A stretch of 64,000 nt of DNA from contig NZ_CAKQFJ010000012.1 of the NCBI RefSeq assembly GCF_934230905.1, forward strand, positions 5,228-69,227. The letters run 5' to 3'. The stretch comes from an uncultured Veillonella sp. (GTDB lineage Bacteria > Bacillota > Negativicutes > Veillonellales > Veillonellaceae). The notes under the pieces are model-generated. The model was not told where the DNA came from and did not search any database. It worked only from the letters and a program-made list of their open reading frames with translations. A program made the translations under genes and the position numbers. This document shows, piece by piece, positions 35,793-44,682 of the stretch; within the stretch, counting starts at the first letter, position 1, and each line of letters starts with the position of its first letter.

Positions 35793-36647
35793 CTATTTAA
35801 TTAAAGCAGCCCACGCATTAGCTACATCGGCAAACTCTTGAAGAGTAAATGTCTCCCCTCTTCGTTGTCCATCAATATCGGCTTTTACTAATAGCTCATC
35901 TATTTGATTTTTGGTTAGTCCCGTCGTCTTCATCGTATTGGAAAATGTTTTACGACGTTGCGCAAAACCAGCTTTTACAACTCGAAAGAACAATTTTTCA
36001 TCAATAACATCAACAGGAGGTTTATCACGCAATACACAACGAATAACTGAACTTGTTACCGCTGGAGCTGGTAAAAACGACTTTGGTGGTACATCTAATA
36101 CGATATCTGGCACCGTATAATATTGCACGGCCACTGATAACGCACCATAATCCTTTGTACCTGGTTTAGCTACCATTCGCAATGCAACTTCTTTCTGTAC
36201 CATTACCACAAGACGTTCAATAGGCAATCTACTTTCTAAAAGAGACATAATAATAGGTGTCGTAATATAATATGGCAAATTTGCAACAACCTTGAACGGT
36301 TCATGATGCATGATAGTTGGTACATCCAATTTCAACACATCACCATGAACAATAGTAACATTACTATATTGAGCAAGTGTCGTATCTAAAACCTCTAATA
36401 AACGTGTATCTAACTCAATGGCTGTTACATTAGCACCACTTTGTGCTAAGCCTTGTGTAAGTGTACCAATACCAGGGCCAATCTCTAAAACCGGTTCACC
36501 CTCTTTTAAATTAGCAGCTTTAACAATTTCATCAACAATACCACGTTTAATTAAAAAATTTTGTCCAAGCTTCTTGCTCATTTTAATATCAAATCGTTTA
36601 CATATATAATGAACTACTTCTGGACTTGCAATGATAGATTCAATCAT
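35793..36647 (-). CDS. rsmA: 16S rRNA dimethyladenosine transferase
   Basis: Dimethylates two adjacent adenines in the 3' hairpin of 16S rRNA (KsgA). SAM-binding motif VLEIGPGIGTLT (about 54-65), and NLPYY as catalytic motif IV. 284 residues, as in Bacillus. It follows rnmV by 60 bp, the conserved rnmV-ksgA pairing of Firmicutes. Confidence 0.96.
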   Translation of the reverse strand: MIESIIASPEVVHYICKRFDIKMSKKLGQNFLIKRGIVDEIVKAANLKEGEPVLEIGPGIGTLTQGLAQSGANVTAIELDTRLLEVLDTTLAQYSNVTIVHGDVLKLDVPTIMHHEPFKVVANLPYYITTPIIMSLLESRLPIERLVVMVQKEVALRMVAKPGTKDYGALSVAVQYYTVPDIVLDVPPKSFLPAPAVTSSVIRCVLRDKPPVDVIDEKLFFRVVKAGFAQRRKTFSNTMKTTGLTKNQIDELLVKADIDGQRRGETFTLQEFADVANAWAALIK

Positions 36648-36707
36648 GAATACTCCTATTCTAACTCTTATTATGATTCTATGATTAATAATATCTCTGT
36701 TAAAAGC

Positions 36708-37241
36708 TTATTTCACTTCAGATACAGCCTGTTCATATTCATCACGACTAATACCATAATGATTCAATCGATACAAAAACTGTTTACCATTTCCATAACC
36801 AATGCCTAAAACAGCACCAACGCTAGCTCGTTTATTAGCGCTATTAGGAAATCCAGAAAGGCCATATTTAACAAGGTCCGCCATAATGAATTCTTCACTA
36901 GACACTAATGATTCAGTATGAAGTACAGATAAAGCCTTTAAAATGGATTCTGGAGAAGCTTGTTCTATTCCAATATCATCATTCGCATAAGCCTCATCAC
37001 GAGGAACAAAGGCATGTTGTGCACGAGGGAATTTCTTCGTTAACACGCGACGTATACGTTCCCCAGCGGAGTCTGGATCGGTGAGAATAATAATTCCTCG
37101 TTTCTCATAAGCAACACGAATTTGTTCTATTACACCCCTACGCAAGGTAAATCCTTCCGTAGCAATACAATCAGCTTCTATAGCTTGATGTATTCGCTGT
37201 ATATCCGATTTTCCTTCTACTACAATGACCTCTTTTAACAT
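36708..37241 (-). CDS. rnmV: Ribonuclease M5
   Basis: Matures the 5S rRNA precursor. The TOPRIM domain is clear: VVEGKSD (7-13) and ILTDPDSAGERIR (about 52-64) with the DxD pair. 177 residues, usual length. It is of interest because a 5S gene lies at the right end of this window. AAGGAGG precedes the ATG. Confidence 0.94.
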   Translation of the reverse strand: MLKEVIVVEGKSDIQRIHQAIEADCIATEGFTLRRGVIEQIRVAYEKRGIIILTDPDSAGERIRRVLTKKFPRAQHAFVPRDEAYANDDIGIEQASPESILKALSVLHTESLVSSEEFIMADLVKYGLSGFPNSANKRASVGAVLGIGYGNGKQFLYRLNHYGISRDEYEQAVSEVK

Positions 37242-37348
37242 AGAACCTCCTTGTATTTATTATATTATTGTAACATATATAGCATTGCTTAAATAGATGT
37301 AATAGTTTAGTATAATATTATATAAATATATATAATAAGGAGATAATT

Positions 37349-38284
37349 GTGACATTACAACAATTACGATACGTAACAACAATTGCAAATATTGGAAGTA
37401 TTAGCGAAGCTGCAAAACGTTTATTTGTATCACAACCAAGCTTAACCAAAGCCATTAAAGAATTAGAAAAAGAAATGGGGATTACCATTTTTGATCGCAC
37501 TAATAAAGGAATTACCGTTTCAAAAGAGGGTGAACGTTTTTTAGGATATGCTCGCCAAGTCTTAGAACAAGCCACATTATTAGAAGAGCAATATAAGAGT
37601 AACAAAGGCGGAAAAAAAGAATTTTCTGTATCTACACAACATTACTCCTTTGCCGTAAATGCATTCATCGATCTTATTAATCAAAGTGATGTAGACTCTT
37701 ATGATTTTTCGTTACGAGAAACACAAACTTATGAAATCATAGATGACGTAGCGCATATGAAAAGTGAGATTGGTCTTTTATATTATAATGACTTTAATCG
37801 TCCTGTATTAGAAAAATTGATTCATACCAATGAATTAACCTTCACGGAGCTGTTTACGGCTAGCCCTCATATTTTTATCGGTAAACAACATCCATTAGCT
37901 ACTAAAAAAATGGTCTCCATGAATGAATTGGAACCTTATCCTTATGTATCATTTGAACAAGGTGATCATAATTCCTTCTATTTTTCAGAGGAAATCTTTA
38001 GTACTGTTGTGCGCCCAAAACATATACGTGTTCGCGATAGAGCTTCTCTATTTAGTCTATTAATTGGTCTTGATGGATATACCGTATCAAGTGGTGTTAT
38101 CGATAAAGAATTTAATGGTGAAAGCATTATTTCTGTACCGCTTGCCGAAGAAGGTATTATGCATATTGGTTACATAACTAATAATAAAATGCAACGCAGT
38201 CGTTTAGGGCAAGGTTATATTAATGCATTAGAACAATATGTAAACAATTATGGTAAACATATTCAATTGCCCACCGAAAAATAA
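37349..38284 (+). CDS. LysR-family transcriptional regulator
   Basis: 311 residues: N-terminal winged helix-turn-helix (about 1-60, SISEAAKRLFVSQPSLTKAI) and a C-terminal effector-binding domain. It starts at a GTG with AAGGAG seven bases before. It lies 278 bp upstream of msrAB on the same strand, separated by a terminator; a regulatory link to msrAB is only a guess. Its ligand cannot be inferred. CysB/CbbR-like and general LysR families are equally possible. Confidence 0.92.
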   Translation: MTLQQLRYVTTIANIGSISEAAKRLFVSQPSLTKAIKELEKEMGITIFDRTNKGITVSKEGERFLGYARQVLEQATLLEEQYKSNKGGKKEFSVSTQHYSFAVNAFIDLINQSDVDSYDFSLRETQTYEIIDDVAHMKSEIGLLYYNDFNRPVLEKLIHTNELTFTELFTASPHIFIGKQHPLATKKMVSMNELEPYPYVSFEQGDHNSFYFSEEIFSTVVRPKHIRVRDRASLFSLLIGLDGYTVSSGVIDKEFNGESIISVPLAEEGIMHIGYITNNKMQRSRLGQGYINALEQYVNNYGKHIQLPTEK

Positions 38285-38323
38285 ATCTTTCGATTCTACA
38301 AATCAAAATTAACAAACTAAATC

Positions 38324-38357
38324 AGTACATCCTCTATACAGAAGGATGTACTTTTTC
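38324..38357 (+). terminator. Terminator after the LysR gene
   Basis: A 10-bp perfect stem (38324-38333 with 38343-38352) with a 9-base loop, followed by TTTTTC. Confidence 0.85.
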
Positions 38358-38507
38358 TTTATAACTAATACCATACTATATGGTTGCCTCCATAACTCTA
38401 ATCTATACCAAACATTAGCATATAGATATTTTTAAATATAGTTAGACTTAGCTATAATAAATCTATCGAAATTATCGGTTATACCGTTTATTATAGGAGG
38501 TTTTATT

Positions 38508-38558
38508 ATGTCTAACCATTTAGCACCATTTCATTTTGATATAGGAAGTATGGGGTGA
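38508..38558 (+). CDS. 16-codon leader frame, probable metE-family remnant
   Basis: ATAGGAGG seven bases upstream drives a 16-codon frame ending 4 bp before the msrAB ATG. The peptide MSNHLAPFHFDIGSMG resembles the N-terminus of cobalamin-independent methionine synthase-like (YxjG/YxjH) proteins, which read roughly APFHFDIVGSFLRP. I infer that a metE-like gene was deleted, leaving its expression signals and first codons fused close to msrAB. It may instead be a leader peptide that couples translation. The similarity is from memory. Confidence 0.45.
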   Translation: MSNHLAPFHFDIGSMG

Positions 38559-38562
38559 TTAG

Positions 38563-39498
38563 ATGAAAGAACGCACAATATACTTAGGTGGTGGTTGTTT
38601 CTGGGGACTGCAAGGTTATATTCGCCAAATTCCTGGCATAGTTTCAACTGAGGTAGGCTATGCCAACGGCCCTACTACCAATCCAAGTTATGAAGATGTA
38701 TGTCATGACAGCGGTCATGTAGAAGCACTAAAAGTAATCTATGATGCGGATATATTATCATTAGACCATTTAATTCAATATTTTTTACGTGCCATCGATC
38801 CCTTTAGCATTAACAAGCAAGGCGGTGATGAAGGTATTCAGTATCGAACGGGTATATACTATACAGATAGTGCAGATAAAACAATTATTGATGCTACTCT
38901 GTCTCGCGCCCAATCCTTTGAAAGCAAGCCCTTTGCCATTGAAGTACTACCGCTAGACAGCTATTACTCTGCAGAGGAATATCATCAAGATTATTTAGAC
39001 AAAAACCCTAACGGCTATTGTCATATTCCTCTTGGTCTATCTCAAGAGCCACTTATCGACGATAACGCGTATAATAAACCAACAGAAAAAGATTTACAAG
39101 CTTTATCACCTCAAGAATATGATGTAACGCAAAATGCGGCAACTGATGCCCCTTTTAGTCATGAATTAACCACTGAATACAAATCAGGACTTTATGTAGA
39201 TATTACTACAGGAGAACCACTCTTTACATCATCTCGAAAATTTGAATCACACTGTGGTTGGCCTAGTTTTACTAAGCCGATAGCAAAGGATGTAATACGC
39301 TATTACCAGGATAACTCACACGGTATGAAACGCATTGAGGTGCGCAGTCGCATCGGTAATGCACACTTAGGTCATGTCTTTGAAGACGGACCTAACGGAT
39401 CATTACGTTATTGTATTAATGGATCTGCTCTCAAATTTATTCCAAAAAATGAATTATTCGGAACAAAGTATGAATACCTAATTCCTTATATAGACTAA
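38563..39498 (+). CDS. msrAB: Bifunctional methionine sulfoxide reductase MsrA/MsrB
   Basis: Repairs both stereoisomers of oxidised methionine. The MsrA domain (about 1-160) has its catalytic Cys12 in GGCFWG; the MsrB domain (about 185-300) has Cys284 in RYCIN and CGWPSF before it. The MsrB part lacks the two CxxC zinc motifs. No signal peptide is seen, so it is cytoplasmic. Translation probably depends on the upstream 16-codon frame, whose GGGGTGA end serves as the ribosome-binding site. Confidence 0.95.
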   Translation: MKERTIYLGGGCFWGLQGYIRQIPGIVSTEVGYANGPTTNPSYEDVCHDSGHVEALKVIYDADILSLDHLIQYFLRAIDPFSINKQGGDEGIQYRTGIYYTDSADKTIIDATLSRAQSFESKPFAIEVLPLDSYYSAEEYHQDYLDKNPNGYCHIPLGLSQEPLIDDNAYNKPTEKDLQALSPQEYDVTQNAATDAPFSHELTTEYKSGLYVDITTGEPLFTSSRKFESHCGWPSFTKPIAKDVIRYYQDNSHGMKRIEVRSRIGNAHLGHVFEDGPNGSLRYCINGSALKFIPKNELFGTKYEYLIPYID

Positions 39499-39510
39499 TA
39501 TCTATACAAT

Positions 39511-39553
39511 AAAAGGACGATATCTCCCCCATATTGGGAAGTATCGTCCTTTT
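39511..39553 (+). terminator. Terminator after msrAB
   Basis: A 12-bp outer stem (39511-39522 with 39542-39553), with CCC/GGG pairing inside, followed by T-rich sequence. Confidence 0.85.
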
Positions 39554-39574
39554 CTCATTAGTGTAATTATACAA

Positions 39575-39605
39575 AAAAGGAGATATCACTTGGATATCTC
39601 CTTTT
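39575..39605 (-). terminator. Terminator after the YabE-like gene
   Basis: A 13-bp perfect stem (39575-39587 with 39593-39605), 5-base loop, then a minus-strand T run. It lies 11 bp beyond the stop codon, back to back with the msrAB terminator. Confidence 0.88.
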
Positions 39606-39615
39606 CATATATAGA

Positions 39616-40587
39616 TTAATCTAGTACATATACTGTTACATCACGTCGACCAAAATCCATGGCTTCGCCATAAGAATCCATAACAAGGTCAATGCGATTC
39701 CCCACAATAGCACCGCCAGTATCAGCTGCTACAGCCTCACCATAGCCAGGAATAAATAAGCGAGTACCTAATGGAATTACATCAGGGTCAACAGCAACTA
39801 CACCACGTACTGCAGGAATACCTGTAGCTGTAATACCAGCTCCATCACCATCACCAGCTAAATAAGCAGATGCTTCCATAACAATGGATCGAGATGCACG
39901 ACCAGATACATTACGAGATGTCGTCACCTCACGAGTACCTTCTTTAATAATCGTAGGTACCATATTGGTCATTATAGACTTAGATAATTCATTAGTTCTA
40001 ATAGCATTACCATTATTGTACAATATCTCAACTTGAACACGTTCAGTACCAGGTTGACCAACTTGTACAACCTCTTCTTCGCCTAAAGCCATTGTATCAT
40101 CTTTTTGACGAATAACTTGAACAGGAATCTCTTGATCCACAGTATTCACTGCTCGACTTGTTACACGCACAATATCCACGGTACTACCAGATTGAATAGC
40201 ACCACTAACTGTTGTTGTATAATTTGGAGCTTTAAAACCTAATTCATTAGCTAAATCTTCTGCTGTTGTTTGTGTAGTATAAACAGTTCTAGTTTTTCCA
40301 TTTACTGTAACAGATACAGGGAAGGCTCTTACTACTGTAAGTGTTGTACCATCTTGTACAGAATTAGAATCACTAACTACTTTATCTTTTGGATTTAATT
40401 TAATACCTGCGTTACGCACGATACCTTCATTCGAATTTAAATGTGTTTTAACGGTATGTGCTGCACCATCGGCCATGACTGTAACAGTTTTATCGTTATA
40501 AGAAAAACCAGTCAAGGTTATTGCAGTTACCATCAATCCAGCAACCACAGACGATATATATCGCTTGTGCGTCTTTTGAATTCTCAT
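39616..40587 (-). CDS. YabE-like cell-wall protein with DUF348, G5 and 3D domains
   Basis: Exported cell-wall hydrolase-like protein of about 323 residues. An N-terminal membrane anchor or signal (about 12-30) is followed by DUF348 repeats (about 35-160), a G5 domain (about 150-225) and a C-terminal 3D domain with the three conserved Asp (AVDPDVIPLG, AADTGGAI, RIDLVMDS). This is the yabE position in the conserved tatD-yabE-rnmV order. An in-frame ATG at 40647 lacks a ribosome-binding site; GGAGG nine bases before 40587 fixes the start. Confidence 0.88.
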   Translation of the reverse strand: MRIQKTHKRYISSVVAGLMVTAITLTGFSYNDKTVTVMADGAAHTVKTHLNSNEGIVRNAGIKLNPKDKVVSDSNSVQDGTTLTVVRAFPVSVTVNGKTRTVYTTQTTAEDLANELGFKAPNYTTTVSGAIQSGSTVDIVRVTSRAVNTVDQEIPVQVIRQKDDTMALGEEEVVQVGQPGTERVQVEILYNNGNAIRTNELSKSIMTNMVPTIIKEGTREVTTSRNVSGRASRSIVMEASAYLAGDGDGAGITATGIPAVRGVVAVDPDVIPLGTRLFIPGYGEAVAADTGGAIVGNRIDLVMDSYGEAMDFGRRDVTVYVLD

Positions 40588-40613
40588 TACGTTATACCTC
40601 CTGTAACAACCAT

Positions 40614-40643
40614 ATTCTACTACAGTTAGATATAACCTGTCAA
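40614..40643 (-). promoter_or_regulatory. Promoter of the YabE-like gene
   Basis: Minus-strand TTGACA (40643-40638), 18 bp, then TAGAAT (40619-40614), 27 bp before the ATG. Confidence 0.65.
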
Positions 40644-41003
40644 ACAAGCTAGGTTAACAATAGTCAAAAACACTATATTTTTACTGTATTTTTACATTTT
40701 ATTTTTTTGTATTTTTCTTATAATGTCCACTGTATAAAAACATATCTATAATCTTCGATAACATACTAGATAAGCAAAATTGTGGATGTATATAAGATAC
40801 CACTACAATATATAGTATGCTATGTATATTTTATTTATCATAAGAATATTTATGAGTTTTACTATTGTTACCATAATATATATTAAATCTCAAAACTTTC
40901 ATTTACATTTCATATTATCGCATACAAATCGATATAAATTGCTTGATAATAGGTATTTTTAATCTATATTTATACATTTACAGTTGATAGTACTATTCTT
41001 TCA
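40644..41003. other. AT-rich gap between the YabE-like gene and ppk
   Basis: About 360 bp upstream of the YabE-like promoter. I see long A/T tracts but no open frame with a ribosome-binding site, no RNA gene and no clear terminator for ppk. Confidence 0.6.
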
Positions 41004-43121
41004 TCATTTTTTCATTTTAAACATTGGTGTAAATCGTTCTATAACTGTCATTTGCTCTTTATTATCTTGTGTATTAGCCGCCTCCATTAATTCTTCTTGT
41101 GCCGATAACGAACCTTCCACATTTACTACTTTATAATAAGAACCATCAGCTCTCATAATATGAGCTTTCAAAGTATCTACTAAATACAAATCCAAAATTC
41201 CTTTAATTCGAGCTTTGTGACGCTTATCTTCAATAGGAATCATTAATTCAACCCGTTCATTTAAATTACGAGGCATCCAATCTGCACTAGAGAGGAATAT
41301 CTTTTCATTTCCTCCATTTTGAAAATAAAATAATCTATGATGCTCTAAAAAGCGCCCTACTATTGAACGAACTGTAATATTATCACTAATGCCGGCAATA
41401 CCAGGTCTAAGAGTACAAATACCACGTACAATCAAATCGATACGAACACCATTAGCAGATGCTTCATATAATTTTGCAATAACTTTTTTATCCAATAAAG
41501 AATTCATTTTTGCAATAATATATGCTTCTTCACCACGCTTAGCACATTCAATTTCTTCGTCTATAAGGTCCATAATTCGCTCTCTCAAATTTAATGGAGC
41601 GACAATAAACTTATTCCAAATTGGTGGATCGGAATAGCCGGAAATCAAATTAAAAAATCGAGATGCATCATCGCCGTATTCATCATTACATGTAAAAATA
41701 CCACAGTCAGTATATATACGAGCTGTTTTACCATTATAATTTCCTGTTGCTAAATGCACATAGCGGCGAATGCCATCTTCTTCACGACGAACCACCATCG
41801 TAATTTTAGAATGAGTTTTTAATCCCTTTAAGCCATAGATAACATGACAACCAGCCTTCTCTAGTCTACGCGCCATAGTAATATTATGCTCTTCATCAAA
41901 ACGAGCCTTCACTTCCATCAAAACAGTAACTTGTTTACCATTATCTGCCGCTTTTATAAGAGAAGCAATAATTGGTGATCCTCCACTAACACGATACAAG
42001 GTTTGTTTTATAGCTAATACATTCGGATCTACCGCAGCTTGTGCCACAAATTGTTCAACCACACTAAATGATTCAAAAGGATGGTGTACAAATATATCTC
42101 TATTCCGAATTACGTCGAGTAAATTTTCTCCTTCGAATCCAATTAAATCGCTTGGTATTTTGGGCTCAAACGGTTTATAGCGCAAATGATCATACCCAGG
42201 GTAATTTGAAAAATCGAAATACATGCGACAATCTAACTGACCATCTATATGGTATACATCTTTTTCCTCAAGTTCTACACTTGCCAATACGGTTCTCAAT
42301 AATTCAGGAGAGCCATCTCCAACAACCTCTAATCGAACCGCATCACCTCGGCGTCTACGCCGTAAAGAAGCCTCTACTTCTGTCAACAAATCCTTTGCGT
42401 CTTCTTCATCGATTTCTAGATCTGCATCACGAGTCAATCGGAAAATCATAGACTCTTCAATACCATAGCCTTGAAAAAATTGAGTTGCATAATATGTGAT
42501 AACATCTTCCAAGTATACAAATCTATGAGATTTATTGGATAAAGATGGGACTTCAATAATTCGGTCTAACACAGATGGTATTGGTAGAATAGCAATCTTA
42601 TAATCTTTTGACCCATCTGATTGTACTTGAAAAATACGTACAATTGCATTAATAGTATTATTCGCTAAAAAAGGGAATGGATGTCCCGAATCAACAGCTA
42701 AAGGGGTAACAACAGGATAAATTTGTTCCTCAAAATAATGGCGCAACCATGCTTTTGTCTTAACATCAAGATTTTCAGGATGTAAAAAATATAAGCCATT
42801 TTCCTCTAAAGCAGATAAAACTTGATGTAAATATGTGTATTGTAACGATACCAATCTTTGTACAGATTCATCTATAGCTTTAAGCTGAGCCTTAGCATCC
42901 ATATGAGCTGCATCATATTTAACTATGCCATTCATAGCTTGATGACGTAGTCCCGATACACGTATCATAAAAAATTCGTCTAAATTAGAACTAGCAATAG
43001 CTATAAAGCGTAAACGCTCCATTAAGGGATTGCTCGTATCCATCGCTTCTAACACAACTCTTTGATTAAACTTCAACCAAGATAATTCACGATTAAAATA
43101 GTACTTTGGACTTGTAAACAA
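41004..43121 (-). CDS. ppk1: Polyphosphate kinase 1
   Basis: Reversibly makes inorganic polyphosphate from ATP. Of the two phospholipase D-like catalytic histidine sites, the first is GLKTHSKITMV (about 425) and the second is LEHHRLFYF (about 580). N-terminal domain FNRELSWLKFNQRV. 705 residues, usual length. It starts 1 bp after the degenerate ppx paralogue gene, so all three polyphosphate genes form one operon. Confidence 0.96.
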   Translation of the reverse strand: MFTSPKYYFNRELSWLKFNQRVVLEAMDTSNPLMERLRFIAIASSNLDEFFMIRVSGLRHQAMNGIVKYDAAHMDAKAQLKAIDESVQRLVSLQYTYLHQVLSALEENGLYFLHPENLDVKTKAWLRHYFEEQIYPVVTPLAVDSGHPFPFLANNTINAIVRIFQVQSDGSKDYKIAILPIPSVLDRIIEVPSLSNKSHRFVYLEDVITYYATQFFQGYGIEESMIFRLTRDADLEIDEEDAKDLLTEVEASLRRRRRGDAVRLEVVGDGSPELLRTVLASVELEEKDVYHIDGQLDCRMYFDFSNYPGYDHLRYKPFEPKIPSDLIGFEGENLLDVIRNRDIFVHHPFESFSVVEQFVAQAAVDPNVLAIKQTLYRVSGGSPIIASLIKAADNGKQVTVLMEVKARFDEEHNITMARRLEKAGCHVIYGLKGLKTHSKITMVVRREEDGIRRYVHLATGNYNGKTARIYTDCGIFTCNDEYGDDASRFFNLISGYSDPPIWNKFIVAPLNLRERIMDLIDEEIECAKRGEEAYIIAKMNSLLDKKVIAKLYEASANGVRIDLIVRGICTLRPGIAGISDNITVRSIVGRFLEHHRLFYFQNGGNEKIFLSSADWMPRNLNERVELMIPIEDKRHKARIKGILDLYLVDTLKAHIMRADGSYYKVVNVEGSLSAQEELMEAANTQDNKEQMTVIERFTPMFKMKK

Positions 43122-43122
43122 C

Positions 43123-44673
43123 TTATACCCCCCCTATGGTTAAGGAAATTTCCATACCAAATATTTCGCTGAAATAGATAGAATCTCGATTAAATGTCCA
43201 CCATTCAAGAGATATATTTTCTTTCGTTCTTACGTGAACAATTAATTCTTTATCCTTTTCTTCTAAGCGTATTTCATCTATTTTTTGATTACTTCCTGCA
43301 TCTAACGAACATGCTACACGGACAATAGCAACAAGCTTTGTAACCTGTATTTTTTGTAATTCTGTTAGCACTCTAAAGTAATCATCGTCGTCTGAAGGCG
43401 TACCTTTGTAGTGATAATAGACTACATTAGCGACCACTTGTTTCTCTTCTTCTGAAAGTCCAAATATATCAGTTCCCATTACGATATGATATGCATGCTC
43501 GCCATGATTTCTAAGGCTTACAAATTTACCAACAGAACATAAAATTGCTGCTATACGACATAAATATCCCCAGCGTTCTGGAAGTCCTTTATGCCGTAAG
43601 GCATTACAAAAAGCTAAACTAAAACGTTCAACCTCGCTATCATGTATGGAATCAGTATGATAACGAGCTGCTATAGCACGAGCTAAATCAGCATTTTGCT
43701 CACGTAATTGATACATATATGGATGATTTTCAGCTTCCACACCGTAAAACCAACTAATACCTTGGGAAAACGAATAGCTACTAAATATTAAGGACTTTGG
43801 AAGAATAGCATTAATGATTTCAGAAAATAGAATCATTGTAGGCATTAAAATATTAGCTTTAAATTCCGGTATCTTGTACCGATTCATCAATTTAGTAGCA
43901 GTAATACCATCAAAGGAATCCACCAATTCCTTAAATTGTTGAGGATCAATCATTGTAATAGGTTCACTATTGCTATATCCCATTAATTGTAAAATCAAAC
44001 GCGCTTCATCACCAGAAAAAATAATATTTTTAATATTAAATAGCTGAAGTTCTGCTCGTAATGGACTAATCATGCGATGCAAATATTCAGTTATAGCTGT
44101 GCTAAACGATATCGATGCTCGTTGATTACGATTAAAAGACTCCATAACCCGGAGAGAACCACTATGCATATTTTGTTGGAATAATAAAGATGCACCTCTC
44201 CAAGCCGTTAGCCCAACACCTCCAGAAGTGATATCTGCAAATAGACAAGCTGTATTTTCATCTGCTGCCTGATGATGATACATCATTTCATAATATACAA
44301 GGGCATACTTAAAATATACTTCTTTCGGCATATCAATTACTTCAACACGCATCCCCGTCTGTATAAAGATCTGATCTAATATAGCTCTTCTATTAGCCGC
44401 TTCCCGAATAACCGTTGTACCATACAAACGACATCTAGACACACCATAATCAGCCATCAATTGCTTATAGCCCTTAAGGATATCACAAATTTCTTCAATC
44501 GTTTTAAAACTAAGCCGCGAAGTTTGAAATAATTCTTCTCCAAAAGTGACTTCTCGTGCCGCATAGTCGATGACACGTACATCATTAATACTTTTATATT
44601 CTAATATTGTAATGCTCATGCTACTAGATCCAACATGTAAAATTGCATATCTGAGCACTTTAGCTAATGTCAT
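43123..44673 (-). CDS. Degenerate Ppx/GppA-like protein, probable pseudoenzyme
   Basis: 516 residues with the same architecture as the true Ppx upstream: an ASKHA-type N-terminal half and an HD-like C-terminal half. Key residues are missing. The first phosphate motif DLGSNS is HVGSSS, SGEEEARL is replaced by IDMPKEVYF, DLGGAS is DITSGG, and the LLHDIGK metal motif is ILCSVGK. Overall length and fold pattern are kept and the frame is intact, so it is probably a binding or regulatory protein, not a decayed gene. It lies 9 bp after ppx and 1 bp before ppk1. Confidence 0.75.
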   Translation of the reverse strand: MTLAKVLRYAILHVGSSSMSITILEYKSINDVRVIDYAAREVTFGEELFQTSRLSFKTIEEICDILKGYKQLMADYGVSRCRLYGTTVIREAANRRAILDQIFIQTGMRVEVIDMPKEVYFKYALVYYEMMYHHQAADENTACLFADITSGGVGLTAWRGASLLFQQNMHSGSLRVMESFNRNQRASISFSTAITEYLHRMISPLRAELQLFNIKNIIFSGDEARLILQLMGYSNSEPITMIDPQQFKELVDSFDGITATKLMNRYKIPEFKANILMPTMILFSEIINAILPKSLIFSSYSFSQGISWFYGVEAENHPYMYQLREQNADLARAIAARYHTDSIHDSEVERFSLAFCNALRHKGLPERWGYLCRIAAILCSVGKFVSLRNHGEHAYHIVMGTDIFGLSEEEKQVVANVVYYHYKGTPSDDDDYFRVLTELQKIQVTKLVAIVRVACSLDAGSNQKIDEIRLEEKDKELIVHVRTKENISLEWWTFNRDSIYFSEIFGMEISLTIGGV

Positions 44674-44682
44674 AACTACCTC

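Noticed and set aside
38358..38507. Possible SAM riboswitch or T-box before msrAB
   Set aside because: No T-box sequence (TGGNACCGCG) and no SAM-box stem pattern could be seen; only a plain promoter-like stretch with TATAAT near 38453 and a small CGGT/ACCG hairpin.
40638..40660. A GGTTAACAA half-site near the YabE-like promoter, resembling a BirA half-site
   Set aside because: The partner half-site at the right spacing is absent, and the gene has no link to biotin.
43123..44673. The degenerate ppx paralogue as a pseudogene
   Set aside because: The frame is intact over 516 codons with domain architecture kept and operon spacing tight, which fits a functional pseudoenzyme better than decay.
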